Shown piece by piece: positions 27,661-36,985 of a DNA stretch of 64,000 nucleotides. The first letter of the stretch is position 1. Each line of letters begins with the position of its first letter. The notes beneath the pieces are model-generated. The model was not told the origin of the DNA, did no database searches, and saw only the letters and a program-made list of their open reading frames with translations. A program made the translations under genes and the position numbers. The stretch is from Micromonospora sp. LH3U1. Its GTDB lineage: Bacteria > Actinomycetota > Actinomycetes > Mycobacteriales > Micromonosporaceae. The stretch lies in contig NZ_CP116936.1 of assembly GCF_028475105.1 (NCBI RefSeq), positions 124,001-188,000 of the forward strand. The letters are read 5' to 3'.

Positions 27661-28140
27661 GTGACGTACGAGGAGTTCGCGGACACGCGGCTGGCCCCGC
27701 TACTGCGGTACGCGGTGATGCTCACCGGCGATCCGCACCAGGCACAGGATCTGGTCCAGGAAACCATGGTCCGGGTCCAGCTCAACTGGCGTCGGGTCGT
27801 CCGGGCGGACTCACCCGAGCGCTACGTGCGCCGGATGCTCACCAACCAGTACGTCGACTGGCGGCGAGGGTCCTGGGTACGCCGGGTGCTGCTGCGCGGG
27901 GAGCCCGACGCGACGGTGCCGGTGCCGACCGACCACGCCCAGTCCGCGGTGGACCGGGACCAGATCTGGTCCTGGCTGTCCCGGCTGCCGCGCCGGCAGC
28001 GGGCCGCCCTGGTGCTGCGCTACTACGAAGACATGGCCGACGCCGAGATCGCCGACATCCTCGGCTGCGCCGTCGGGACCGTACGTTCGTCCATCTCCCG
28101 GGCCCTGGCCACGCTCCGGGCCGAGTACGTGGAGGCGTGA
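27661..28140 (+). CDS. SigE-family ECF sigma factor
   Basis: 159 residues with sigma region 2 (about 1-75: RLAPLLRYAVMLTGDPHQAQDLVQ, then RADSPERYVRRMLTNQYVDWRR) and region 4 (about 100-155: LSRLPRRQRAALVLRYYEDM and the recognition helix GCAVGTVRSSISRAL). This is the actinobacterial SigE70/ECF41-like short type without an anti-sigma gene next to it. GGGAGG precedes the GTG start. It is divergent from LPxTG gene 2 and coupled to the LCP gene, which suggests a role in cell-envelope gene control. Confidence 0.9.
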   Translation: MTYEEFADTRLAPLLRYAVMLTGDPHQAQDLVQETMVRVQLNWRRVVRADSPERYVRRMLTNQYVDWRRGSWVRRVLLRGEPDATVPVPTDHAQSAVDRDQIWSWLSRLPRRQRAALVLRYYEDMADAEIADILGCAVGTVRSSISRALATLRAEYVEA

Positions 28141-28142
28141 AC

Positions 28143-29204
28143 ATGATTGAGGACGACCTGCGTGCCGCGTTCGCCCGGCACGAGCCGTTGACCCCGTCGA
28201 CCGGCCCACTGCGGGCCGCGATCGACCGGCTCGCCGCCACCCGCCGTCGCCGCAGGCAGCGGTTCCAGGCCGCCGGCGTCACGCTCGCCCTGCTCGCCGC
28301 GCTCGGAGTCGGCGTGCCGCAGCTGCGCCCCGATCGGCCGGCAGCGGACTCGTTGGTGTCTGGCCAACCAGCTGACTCGCCGACCGCGTCGCTGAACATC
28401 CTGCTGCTCGGCGTGGACGGCTTCGGCGAGGAACCGCAGTACCGGTTGGCGGACTCCATCCTGCTGGTGCACATCCCGGCCGACCGGAGCCGGCCGTACC
28501 TCATCTCGTTGCCGCGCGACCTGGAGGTGTCGGTCCCCGGCCGGGGGGTCGACAAGCTCAACACCGCGTTCTTCGACGGTGCCGGCGAGCCTCGGCCCGA
28601 CCTGGACGCCGGCTACGACCTGACCCGCCGGGTGGTCGACGACCTGACCGGGGTACGCGTCGACGCTGGCGCGGTGCTGACCTTTGCGGGGCTGCGCCGG
28701 ATCACCGAGGCCGTCGACGGTGTGGAGGTCTGCCTACCGAATGAGGTCCGGTCCTGGCACACCCGCCGGATCTTCCCGGCTGGCTGTCAGCGGCTCGACG
28801 GCGCTGCCTCCGTCGACCTGCTGCGGCAACGGCGGTACCTGCCCGTCGGTGCGCTCGACCGGGACCGTAACGCCCAGCGCTATGTCGACGGGCTGATCCG
28901 GCGGGTGGTTGCGCAGGACGTGCTGACCAGTCCGGTCAGGCTCAACGCGCTGCTGTCGGCCGCCGGTAAGGATCTGACGGTCGACGACGACGGCCTGCCA
29001 CTGACCAGGCTGGTGGCGGTACTACCCGAACTCAAGAGCGTCGATCCGGTGGGGCTCAGCCTCCCGGTCGGCCCGCCGGTGGACAACTTTTCGCGGCTGC
29101 CGCTGGACCCGAAGCATGGCTCGGCGTTCCTCGCCGCGCTGCGCGAGGATCGGTTGGCGCAGTGGGTGGCGCAGCACCCGGAGGAGGTCAACCGCACCCG
29201 GTGA
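28143..29204 (+). CDS. LytR-CpsA-Psr (LCP) family protein
   Basis: 353 residues. ATG 28143 has GGAGG at 7 bases; GTG 28137 is too close to it. A cytosolic N-terminus (about 40 residues), one membrane helix (AAGVTLALLAALGVGV), then the extracellular LCP domain: LNILLLGVDG, LADSILLVHI, YLISLPRDLEV, and RDRNAQRYVDGLI with the family's conserved Asp and Arg residues. LCP enzymes transfer undecaprenyl-linked glycopolymers to peptidoglycan. The cytosolic N-terminal part (LRAAFARHEPL) resembles the start of proteins paired with SigE-type sigma factors, so it might also sense for the upstream sigma factor. Confidence 0.88.
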   Translation: MIEDDLRAAFARHEPLTPSTGPLRAAIDRLAATRRRRRQRFQAAGVTLALLAALGVGVPQLRPDRPAADSLVSGQPADSPTASLNILLLGVDGFGEEPQYRLADSILLVHIPADRSRPYLISLPRDLEVSVPGRGVDKLNTAFFDGAGEPRPDLDAGYDLTRRVVDDLTGVRVDAGAVLTFAGLRRITEAVDGVEVCLPNEVRSWHTRRIFPAGCQRLDGAASVDLLRQRRYLPVGALDRDRNAQRYVDGLIRRVVAQDVLTSPVRLNALLSAAGKDLTVDDDGLPLTRLVAVLPELKSVDPVGLSLPVGPPVDNFSRLPLDPKHGSAFLAALREDRLAQWVAQHPEEVNRTR

Positions 29205-29218
29205 TACGGACCGCGACA

Positions 29219-29253
29219 GCGCCCCGCCGGCCAGGTACGGGACGGCGGGGCGC
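29219..29253. terminator. Bidirectional terminator
   Basis: GCGCCCCGCCG (29219-29229) pairs with CGGCGGGGCGC (29243-29253) over a 13-base loop. It lies between the stops of the LCP gene and LPxTG gene 3. Confidence 0.7.
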
Positions 29254-29270
29254 AGGTCAGGCGGGGTGGG

Positions 29271-30815
29271 TCAGGCGACGAAGCGGGTGGTTCGGCGCCG
29301 AGCGAGCAGGTAGCCGCCCACGCCGGCGACGAGCAGCAGGCCGCCGATGCCGGCGATCAGGCCGGTGGGGGAGCCGGTGATGGGCAGCGAACCGCCGCCA
29401 CCGCCGCCTTCGCCGCCGCCCTGGGCCGCGTTGACCACGATGGTGGCCCTGTCGTTGGCCGGTTTGATGTCGTCCGGGAAGCCGCCGCCGCCGGGGCACT
29501 CGCACGGCGCGTTGACCCGCACCGCGCCCCGGGCGTTGGGGATGACCTTGTCGATGCGCAGCCGGAACTTCATGGTGTACGTCTGACCGGCGACCAGGAG
29601 CATCTCCGAGGCGCACTGGTACGTGCGGGTGCCCTGCCGCAACTGACAGCTATCGGGGATCTCGACGGCGGTGGTGCCCGGCGGCAGCTCCACGTCGGTG
29701 TGGGTGGCGGCCTCGTAGTCTGCGTTCGTTCTGTCGAGTGTCGCCGGCCCGTTGTTCCGGAAGCCGACGGTGGCCGTGACGACGGCGCCGGCCCTGCCCT
29801 TGAGCGTGGCGCCGATCGCCGCGAGGTCGGTGCCGTTCGTGCCGGTGGCCTTGATGATCCACCCGGTGTAGTCGTTGCCCGGGCCGACGTCGGTCTGGTC
29901 GGCCTGCCGAATCCTGCCGGGTGCCTCGGCCAGAGTCAGCTTCGGGCCGTTGCCGCGGGTGGCCGCCCGGGCGCCGGCGGTTTCCCGCACCCGGGTCAGG
30001 TCCTCGAAGTCGGCCTTGGTCATGAACTGGGCATAGCCGGACTGGTTGGTCGGGGCGTAGGTGTCCTTGGCGAGTTCAAGGTTGAGCGTGGTTTCGAGCC
30101 CCGTGCCCACCGGAATCTCCTCGTCGAACTGGCAGGAGACGAGGTGGTCGCCGGAATAGAGGCAGTTGCTGAACCGGTCCCTGGTCCGGATCGAGTAGGC
30201 GAGGTCGAAGACCGCGACGAATCCCGTGACGGTCTCGTCGCCGACGTTGGCCACGGCCAGCGGCACCGTGAACTTTCCGCCCGGCTTGGAGGAGACGGTG
30301 GTGTACGGGCCGCCAGCAAGATCGACCCCCTCGCCGACACGGACACGCGAGGTGTAGCTGCCCTGCCGCCCGCCGGCCGCCTGGAAGCTGACGGCGACGT
30401 CGCCGGAGTCGCCGAGCTGCGCGCCTTCGGTGAGGGCGATGCGCACCTGCTTGGTCGCGTTGCGGTAGATCCCGCTGCCGGGCGGCACCATCTCGTGGAG
30501 GACGACCTCGCCGGGCTCCTTGCAGACGAGAACGCCCGGCTTGGGGGCGGCGCACTCCTGGTTTTCCCCGGCGGTCATGGTGATCTTGTCGGCCAGGGAG
30601 CTGTAGTCGTACCGCACGGAGACGTCGGTGAGGACCGTCGGCTCGTCGGCGTACAGGAACAGGGTGCGGGTGGTTGCCGCCGAGCCGACGGCCAGGGTGG
30701 CGTCCTGGAAGTAGGGCTCGATCGCGGCTGCGGCGACGGCGGGGCTGGCGGAGGCGGCGACCAACGCGCCCGCGGCGCCGAGCCCCGTCAGCCAGCGGAT
30801 CGAATGCTTGAGCAT
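29271..30815 (-). CDS. LPxTG cell-wall-anchored surface protein 3
   Basis: 514 residues from ATG 30815 (GGGAGGA upstream). More distant paralogue of genes 1 and 2: signal peptide 1-28 (WLTGLGAAGALVAASASPAVAA), segments parallel to gene 1 (VLTDVSVRYDYSSLADKIT against VLRDVTVRYDYRDLADKVT; NNGPATLDRT), sorting signal LPITG (about 477-481), a membrane helix and RRRTTRFVA. It is closer to gene 1 in the core than gene 2 is. Sortase-linked surface protein of unknown ligand. It converges on the LCP gene. Confidence 0.85.
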   Translation of the reverse strand: MLKHSIRWLTGLGAAGALVAASASPAVAAAAIEPYFQDATLAVGSAATTRTLFLYADEPTVLTDVSVRYDYSSLADKITMTAGENQECAAPKPGVLVCKEPGEVVLHEMVPPGSGIYRNATKQVRIALTEGAQLGDSGDVAVSFQAAGGRQGSYTSRVRVGEGVDLAGGPYTTVSSKPGGKFTVPLAVANVGDETVTGFVAVFDLAYSIRTRDRFSNCLYSGDHLVSCQFDEEIPVGTGLETTLNLELAKDTYAPTNQSGYAQFMTKADFEDLTRVRETAGARAATRGNGPKLTLAEAPGRIRQADQTDVGPGNDYTGWIIKATGTNGTDLAAIGATLKGRAGAVVTATVGFRNNGPATLDRTNADYEAATHTDVELPPGTTAVEIPDSCQLRQGTRTYQCASEMLLVAGQTYTMKFRLRIDKVIPNARGAVRVNAPCECPGGGGFPDDIKPANDRATIVVNAAQGGGEGGGGGGSLPITGSPTGLIAGIGGLLLVAGVGGYLLARRRTTRFVA

Positions 30816-30961
30816 GGGGGTCCTCCCGTGGGGGTACAGGTGGCGCTCGTCCAACCTAGGGAGACCCCGCCTCTTCGGTAACCCCTTGGGATCGATATTT
30901 GTCTAACGACCCGAACGGCTGAACACCTCTGTCGCAACGGGCAGTCGACCCCACGACGGGG

Positions 30962-31174
30962 TCAGCGGTAGTCGTCCTCGTCCCCGGTGACCACCCGGGC
31001 CTGCTCCATCGCGTCCCAGTCGTCGACCTCCAGGCCGCGGTGCGGCTCGCTGTCGACGTCGGCGGGACCGACGACGGCGGCCTGCTCGACCGCGTCGGCA
31101 GGATCGGCCTCGGGGTCGCGTTCGTCCGGGGCGAGGTGGTCGCCGGGGGTGAAGTCCTCATCGGGCTGACCCAT
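30962..31174 (-). CDS. Small acidic hypothetical protein, 70 aa
   Basis: Starts at ATG 31174 with GGGAGGG upstream. Very acidic and soluble (DPEADPADAVEQAAVV, EVDDWDAMEQARVVTGDEDDY). Two related EQA(A/R)VV segments suggest an internal duplication. Such small acidic proteins are common in actinomycetes; no function is assigned. Confidence 0.65.
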   Translation of the reverse strand: MGQPDEDFTPGDHLAPDERDPEADPADAVEQAAVVGPADVDSEPHRGLEVDDWDAMEQARVVTGDEDDYR

Positions 31175-31298
31175 CGTCCCTCCCGGGGGTCTCGGGGCAC
31201 GGTTCCCACCCACCGTACGGGCTGGGCCGGCGCACCGCCCGGAAGCGGAGTAGGCGGAATCAGCCCTCGGGAACGCGACCCGGTGCCAGGATGGTGCC

Positions 31299-31682
31299 GT
31301 GGGCTTCCTCATCAGACTGGTGATCACCGCGGTCGCGTTGTGGATAACCACGCTGATCGTGCCCGGGGTCGACGTGCACGGCCGCTCGGGTGGCAACACC
31401 GTGCTCACCCTGATCGTGGTGGCGCTCATCTTCGGCGTGATCAACGCGGTGCTCAAACCGGTGATCAGGGTCGTCGGCTGCGTGTTCTACCTGCTGACCC
31501 TGGGCCTGTTCGCGCTGGTGGTCAACGCGCTGCTGTTCCTGCTCACCGACCGGATCGCCCGCGGGCTCGACCTGCCGTTCCAGGTGGACGGATTCTGGCC
31601 GGCGTTCTGGGGAGCCATCGTGATGACCGTGGTCACCTGGCTGATCAGCGTCATCGTGCCGGACAACCTGGACCGTCGGTGA
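31299..31682 (+). CDS. Phage-holin-4-like small membrane protein
   Basis: 127 residues, four membrane segments (LIRLVITAVALWITTLIV, TLIVVALIFGVINAVL, GCVFYLLTLGLFALVVNALLFLL, AFWGAIVMTVVTWLISVIV). The pattern GVINAVLKPVI and LPFxVDGFWPAFWGA is that of PF04020, a chromosomal family named after phage holins. There are no other phage genes, so it is a housekeeping membrane protein. Start GTG. Confidence 0.85.
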   Translation: MGFLIRLVITAVALWITTLIVPGVDVHGRSGGNTVLTLIVVALIFGVINAVLKPVIRVVGCVFYLLTLGLFALVVNALLFLLTDRIARGLDLPFQVDGFWPAFWGAIVMTVVTWLISVIVPDNLDRR

Positions 31683-31817
31683 ACGGCTAGCGCCCGGGTC
31701 GGTTGTTCCGGCGCACCTCACCTACGGGATACTTCCGGAGGAGGACAGCGCGGTCCGGCGCACACATGAAGAACAGCGGCCAGTACGGCCGAGAGTGGTA
31801 AGTAAGGAGCGTTCGAC

Positions 31818-32843
<1,026 letters not shown>

Positions 32844-32855
32844 CGACGTCCCACC

Positions 32856-32888
32856 GACGGCCGGCTCTCCCTCGGGAGGCCGGCCGTC
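32856..32888. terminator. Terminator after fbaA
   Basis: GACGGCCGGC (32856-32865) pairs with GCCGGCCGTC (32879-32888), and CTCCC with GGGAG inside, so the whole element folds into one stem. It can also serve the convergent LOG gene. Confidence 0.8.
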
Positions 32889-32897
32889 GTCGTGTGG

Positions 32898-34097
32898 TCA
32901 GGCCGGCGCGGTGAGCAGGCGCACGGCATCGCGTACGTCGTCGGTGAGGTGGATCGTCGACGACAGGTCACCGAACGGGGACGCGGCCAGTAGCGGACGC
33001 AACAACGCCTCCACCGGCAGCTCCCGGGTCCAGTAGTCGCGGTCCAGGAAGATGTACGCGCCGCTGGCGCCGTCGGTGCCGTAGTAGGTCTTGGTGGCCG
33101 CCTGGAACACCTCCTGCACGGTGCCCGCCCGCCCCGGGGCGAAGACGATGCCGCCCCGGGCGAGCCGCAGGATGGTGTCCTCCCGGATCGCGTTCGAGAA
33201 GTACTTGGCGATCCGCCCGGCGAACAGGTTCGCCGGCTCGTGCCCGTACAGCCAGGTCGGGATGGCCAGGCCGCCGGCACGCGCCCAACCCGGGTCGTCG
33301 CCACGCTGCCGGGGCACGCCCGCGTACCGCTGCCGGACCGTCAGCGCCGTCTCCGTGTACCGGTGGTGGTCGGTGAAGTCGGGGGCGGTGGCCAGCAGGT
33401 CGATCGCCGCGGTCACCTCCGTTGCCGGCTGGTCCGCCAGGTAGGCGCCGAGGTTCGCCGCCTCCATCACCCCGGGACCGCCGCCGGTCACCACCAGCCG
33501 GTCGGCCCGCGCCAGCTCCCAACCCAGCACGGCCGCCATCCGGTACGCGGGACTGCCGCGCCGCACCGCGTGCCCGCCCATGATGCCCACCACCGACTGC
33601 GGCCCGTGCCCGGCCAGCCAGACCCGGGTGGCGTCGGCCAACGCGTTGTCCACGCCATGGTCGTGCAGGCGCTGACCGAGCGCCTCCTTGACGTCCGGCA
33701 GCGCGCCACCGTGCGCCCGGTAGTGGTCGTACACCCGGGTGTCGTACATCCCGGTGAACCCGCCCTCGGCGAACCCGGCGGCCAGTTCCTCCGGGGCGTA
33801 GAGGTGCGTCGGCTGGGTCGGGTACGGAAGCCCCGAGAACGGCGGCACCACGTTCGCCCCGCGCCGGACCAGGTCGGCGCCCACGTCGCGGGAGGCGAAC
33901 CGGCAGCCCACGAAGAGGGTGCCGGCGACCTCGATGCCGGTCAGGTCGGGCACCGGCGCGAGGTCGAGGCGCAGGCCCTGCACGGTCAGCCCGGTCAGTC
34001 GCCCGGTGGCCAGCTGTCGGTCCAGCTCGTCCCGGGTCTGGATCTCGTTGGCGTGCAGGTGCGGCTCGATGACGTCCGCGGGAGGTGGGGTCGGCAC
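32898..34097 (-). CDS. LOG-like Rossmann-fold nucleotide-binding protein
   Basis: About 399 residues from GTG 34097, which has GCAGGA at 7 bases; the frame stays open to 34178 but that part overlaps a 14-bp hairpin. The N-terminal 140 residues are of unknown type; the C-terminal part (about 150-380) is a lysine-decarboxylase/LOG-like fold with GGHAVRRGS, VTGGGPGVMEAAN and a modified PGGxGTxxE motif (APGRAGTVQEVF). LOG enzymes release cytokinin-type bases from nucleotides, but long bacterial members such as this one (YgdH/PpnN-like) cleave nucleotide monophosphates. The substrate is not proven. Confidence 0.78.
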   Translation of the reverse strand: MPTPPPADVIEPHLHANEIQTRDELDRQLATGRLTGLTVQGLRLDLAPVPDLTGIEVAGTLFVGCRFASRDVGADLVRRGANVVPPFSGLPYPTQPTHLYAPEELAAGFAEGGFTGMYDTRVYDHYRAHGGALPDVKEALGQRLHDHGVDNALADATRVWLAGHGPQSVVGIMGGHAVRRGSPAYRMAAVLGWELARADRLVVTGGGPGVMEAANLGAYLADQPATEVTAAIDLLATAPDFTDHHRYTETALTVRQRYAGVPRQRGDDPGWARAGGLAIPTWLYGHEPANLFAGRIAKYFSNAIREDTILRLARGGIVFAPGRAGTVQEVFQAATKTYYGTDGASGAYIFLDRDYWTRELPVEALLRPLLAASPFGDLSSTIHLTDDVRDAVRLLTAPA

Positions 34098-34154
34098 CCG
34101 GCCATCCTGCCCGTCCGCCGGGGTCGGCCAAACCTCGGGCCCGGGGGGGTACGA

Positions 34155-34188
34155 CAGGAGCCCGGTGGTCGTGGCCACCGGGCTCCTG
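34155..34188. terminator. 14-bp perfect hairpin in a divergent gap
   Basis: CAGGAGCCCGGTGG (34155-34168) and its exact complement (34175-34188) enclose TCGTGG. It sits upstream of the LOG gene and of the divergent DUF3151 gene, not behind either, so it would be in the LOG 5' leader. Confidence 0.55.
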
Positions 34189-34345
34189 CGTTACCGGTTC
34201 CTGGGGAGGCTCCGGACCATTAGTTGTAGTGGAAAACACCTGGCAGCGGCATAGGCCGCAGGCGTGACCAACTCCTCAGCCGTTCAGCGGAACGCGTCGG
34301 CCGACCCGCTCGCGTGTCGCCCTGTCCAGCGGGTTGAATGGGGCG

Positions 34346-34774
34346 ATGCAGAACCTTTTGCCAGAGCCACCGGCCACCCGCCTGCCCGCGAACGACGAGG
34401 CCGACGCCGCCCTGGCTGCCGCCGAGGAGGCCGGCACCGATGAGGCGTTCGCCAGTGTGGCGGCCGGCTTCCCGACCTACAGTGCGGCCTGGGCGGCGCT
34501 CGCGGCCCGGGCGTTCGCGCAGGATCAGGTCGTCACGGCGTACGCCTACGCACGCACCGGCTACCACCGGGGCCTCGACCAGCTGCGCCGCAGTGGTTGG
34601 AAGGGGCACGGCCCGGTGCCGTGGTCACACGAGCCCAACCGGGGCTTCCTCCGCTGCCTGTACGTGCTGACCCGCGCCGCCGACGAGATCGGCGAGGCCG
34701 ACGAGGCGGCCCGCTGCGCCCAGTTCCTGCGCGACTGCGACCCGGAAGCGGCGGACGCGCTGGCGAGCAACTGA
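34346..34774 (+). CDS. DUF3151 family protein
   Basis: About 142 residues from ATG 34346 (GGGG upstream). Helical protein beginning MQNLLPEPPATRLP, with DEAFASVAAGFPTYSAAWAALA and the conserved ARTGYHRGLDQLRRSGWKG and PWSHEPNRGFLRCLY. The family is restricted to actinobacteria and is of unknown function; in M. tuberculosis it is Rv0360c, also near fba and purA. Convergent with the ATPase gene behind a long hairpin. Confidence 0.88.
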   Translation: MQNLLPEPPATRLPANDEADAALAAAEEAGTDEAFASVAAGFPTYSAAWAALAARAFAQDQVVTAYAYARTGYHRGLDQLRRSGWKGHGPVPWSHEPNRGFLRCLYVLTRAADEIGEADEAARCAQFLRDCDPEAADALASN

Positions 34775-34781
34775 GCCCGCT

Positions 34782-34815
34782 CCGACGGCCGGCCCGACAC
34801 CGGGCCGGCCGTCGG
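34782..34815. terminator. Bidirectional terminator, 15-bp stem
   Basis: CCGACGGCCGGCCCG (34782-34796) pairs perfectly with CGGGCCGGCCGTCGG (34801-34815) around ACAC, between two convergent genes. Confidence 0.8.
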
Positions 34816-34819
34816 CGGG

Positions 34820-36985
34820 TTACAGCCCCTCGGCGACCGCGGCGGCGATCTTCAGCCAGGCGTCCCGGGTGGCCGAGGAGAGCCCTCCGTACCGGATCGG
34901 CTCGCCACTGTCGATGAGCCGCTCGTACGGGGCCAGCAGCACCGCCCGGGTGCGGGCCGCGAAGTGCTCCTGGATGGCTGGCAGGTCGATCTCCTTGCGG
35001 GACGGCGGCATCGACACCACCGTCACGGCCTGCCGGACCAGCCGTTGCCGACCGCTCTGCTCCAGGTGGTCGAGCATCCGGGCGGCGGTCTCCGCCGAGT
35101 CGTTACGGGCCGACATGGTGACCACCAGTTGATCGGTGGCGTCCATCGATGCCTGCCAGTTCTGCGCCCGGACGTTGTTCCCGGTGTCCACGAAGATCAA
35201 CTTATAGAACCGGCTGACCACCTCGCGGATCTCGGCGAACGCGGCTGCGGTCAGCATCTCGCCACCGGTCGCCGACTCGTCCGAGGCCAGTACGTCGAAC
35301 ATCCCCTCGCCCTGCGAGCGGACGTACTGCGACAGGTCGCCGACCCGCCCGTGCGCGCCCTGGAACTGCCCGAGGTCACGCAGCATGTCCCGCACCGTGC
35401 GGGAGTGGAAATCCTGCTGGGCGCGCATCCCGAGGGTGCCCTGGGTCTCGTTGTTGTCCCAGGCCAGCACGTAGCCGCCACGCTTCTGGCCGAACGTCAT
35501 CGCGAGCAGCAGGATGGCCACCGTCTTACCGGCGCCGCCCTTCGGGTTGACCACGGTCACCTGCCGCAGACCGCCGAAGTTGCGGCGCACCATCTCGATG
35601 TCCCGCTTGAGCTCCTGCTCATGCCGCCCCGGCGAGAGCCGGAGCAGCCCCATCTTGTTGACCACCGCGCGTACACCCATGGTCGCGACCGGGTCGGCGG
35701 GCCGGACCTGCCGGCGCCGGGCGAAGTCCTCGGCGGTCGGCGCTGCGGTGTCCTCCGGCGTCCAGCTCGCGTCCGGGTATCCGGTCGCATCCGGGTAACC
35801 GGGGGTGGGCACCCGGGTCACCCCTTCGGCCTCCGGGTACGGCTGCCCGGGCGGCACACCGGCCGTGCCCTGCTGCCATGGCGGTGGATACCAACCCGGC
35901 GAGGGCGGGAACGGCCCGGGCGGTGGGGTCGCCGGCCCGGCCTGCTGGGGAGCTTGCTGCGGCGCGGGACGGCCGTGCGGCTGCTTGTTGAACTGCGTCA
36001 GGTCGGGCGGGGGCGGGATCTGCGCCGGGCCGGCCTGGCCAGGGATCGCCGGGGTGAACGACTGACCGGAGTACGCCTGCCCGGGGTGCGTCGGCGCCGA
36101 GTGCGCCTGCCCGGGGCCGGCGTGCGGTGGCTGCGGCACGGGTGGGGCGGGGATCGGGGGTGTTGCGGTGGCGGCCTCGTCCTGGGCTGGTGCGGACGAC
36201 CCCGCCGGGCGTTGCGGCGGGTACGCCCACGGCGACTCGGTGGGCGGCCGCGCCGGCCCGCCGGTGGATCCGTCCTCCCCGGTCTCGCCGGCCTCCGGCG
36301 CCGACCCGGCCACGGCGGGGCTGGTTGCTACGGGGTTGGCCGTCGCGTGGCCTGTCGACGCGGGGGCTGCCGTCGCGGATTCCGCCGACGCGGGGGCTGC
36401 GGCGGCCGGGCGGTCGGTGGGCGTGGTGCCTGCGGTGGGGCGGTCGGTGGGCGTGGCAGCCGCGGACGGGCGGTCCAGGGTGAACGGCAGGTCCAGGTCG
36501 ACACCTCCCGTGGTGATCGGCGAGGTGGGGCCGACGTTCGGACCCCGGTCACCGGCCTGAGCCTGCGCCGTTCCGCCTGCGGTGCTTACCGCCCCGGCTG
36601 CGGTGCTCGCCACGTCGGGTCGGCTGTCCGTCGGCGCGGAGGCGGAGTTCGGTGTCGCAGCGTTCGCAGCGTTCGCAGCGTTCGCAGCGTTTGCCGGGGT
36701 GGCGGGAATTCCGGTGCCGCCTGGCACGGCGCTGCTCGCGGGAGCGCCGGTCGCCGGCGGTGCCGGCAGGGTGCCGTGCGCTGGCGGTGCCGGCAGGGTG
36801 CCGTGCGCTGGCGGTGCCGGCAGGGTGCCGTGCGCTGGCGGTGCCGGCAGGGTGCCGTGCGCTGGCGGTGCTGGCAGGGTGCCTTGCGCTGGCGGGGCTG
36901 GCGTGGTGCCTTGCGCGGGCGGGGCTGGCGGTGGCGGCGCCGCGGCTGGCGGCCAGCTCGGCTGCGGCGGTGCCCAGCCCGACAC
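34820..36985 (-). CDS. ParA/MinD-like ATPase with Pro-rich N-terminal half
   Basis: The intact frame codes 721 residues. About residues 1-440 are disordered Pro/Ala/Gln/Thr-rich sequence with tandem GTLPAPPAH units near the start. The C-terminal 280 residues are a SIMIBI ATPase with the deviant Walker A PKGGAGKT and the DTGNNVRA switch region. The design resembles ESX-associated EspI-type ATPases and other actinobacterial MinD-like proteins. The GTG at 36985 has no ribosome site, and the true start is probably the ATG at 37317 in another frame (see next entry), joined by one extra base in a run of five C (37006-37010). Partner and role are unknown. Confidence 0.75.
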   Translation of the reverse strand: MSGWAPPQPSWPPAAAPPPPAPPAQGTTPAPPAQGTLPAPPAHGTLPAPPAHGTLPAPPAHGTLPAPPAHGTLPAPPATGAPASSAVPGGTGIPATPANAANAANAANAATPNSASAPTDSRPDVASTAAGAVSTAGGTAQAQAGDRGPNVGPTSPITTGGVDLDLPFTLDRPSAAATPTDRPTAGTTPTDRPAAAAPASAESATAAPASTGHATANPVATSPAVAGSAPEAGETGEDGSTGGPARPPTESPWAYPPQRPAGSSAPAQDEAATATPPIPAPPVPQPPHAGPGQAHSAPTHPGQAYSGQSFTPAIPGQAGPAQIPPPPDLTQFNKQPHGRPAPQQAPQQAGPATPPPGPFPPSPGWYPPPWQQGTAGVPPGQPYPEAEGVTRVPTPGYPDATGYPDASWTPEDTAAPTAEDFARRRQVRPADPVATMGVRAVVNKMGLLRLSPGRHEQELKRDIEMVRRNFGGLRQVTVVNPKGGAGKTVAILLLAMTFGQKRGGYVLAWDNNETQGTLGMRAQQDFHSRTVRDMLRDLGQFQGAHGRVGDLSQYVRSQGEGMFDVLASDESATGGEMLTAAAFAEIREVVSRFYKLIFVDTGNNVRAQNWQASMDATDQLVVTMSARNDSAETAARMLDHLEQSGRQRLVRQAVTVVSMPPSRKEIDLPAIQEHFAARTRAVLLAPYERLIDSGEPIRYGGLSSATRDAWLKIAAAVAEGL
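36756..36917. repeat. Tandem 27-bp repeat, about 6 units
   Basis: Units begin at 36756, 36783, 36810 and 36837 (identical), 36864 (two changes) and 36891 (degenerate). On the minus strand each codes nine residues of the type GTLPAPPAH in the disordered part of the ATPase. Repeat number is likely to vary between strains. Confidence 0.9.

Noticed and set aside
31299..31682. Holin-like gene as a sign of a prophage
   Set aside because: The PF04020 family is chromosomal, and no other phage gene is near.
36756..36917. Regular repeats that might be a CRISPR array
   Set aside because: The 27-bp units are head-to-tail without spacers and code a protein repeat.
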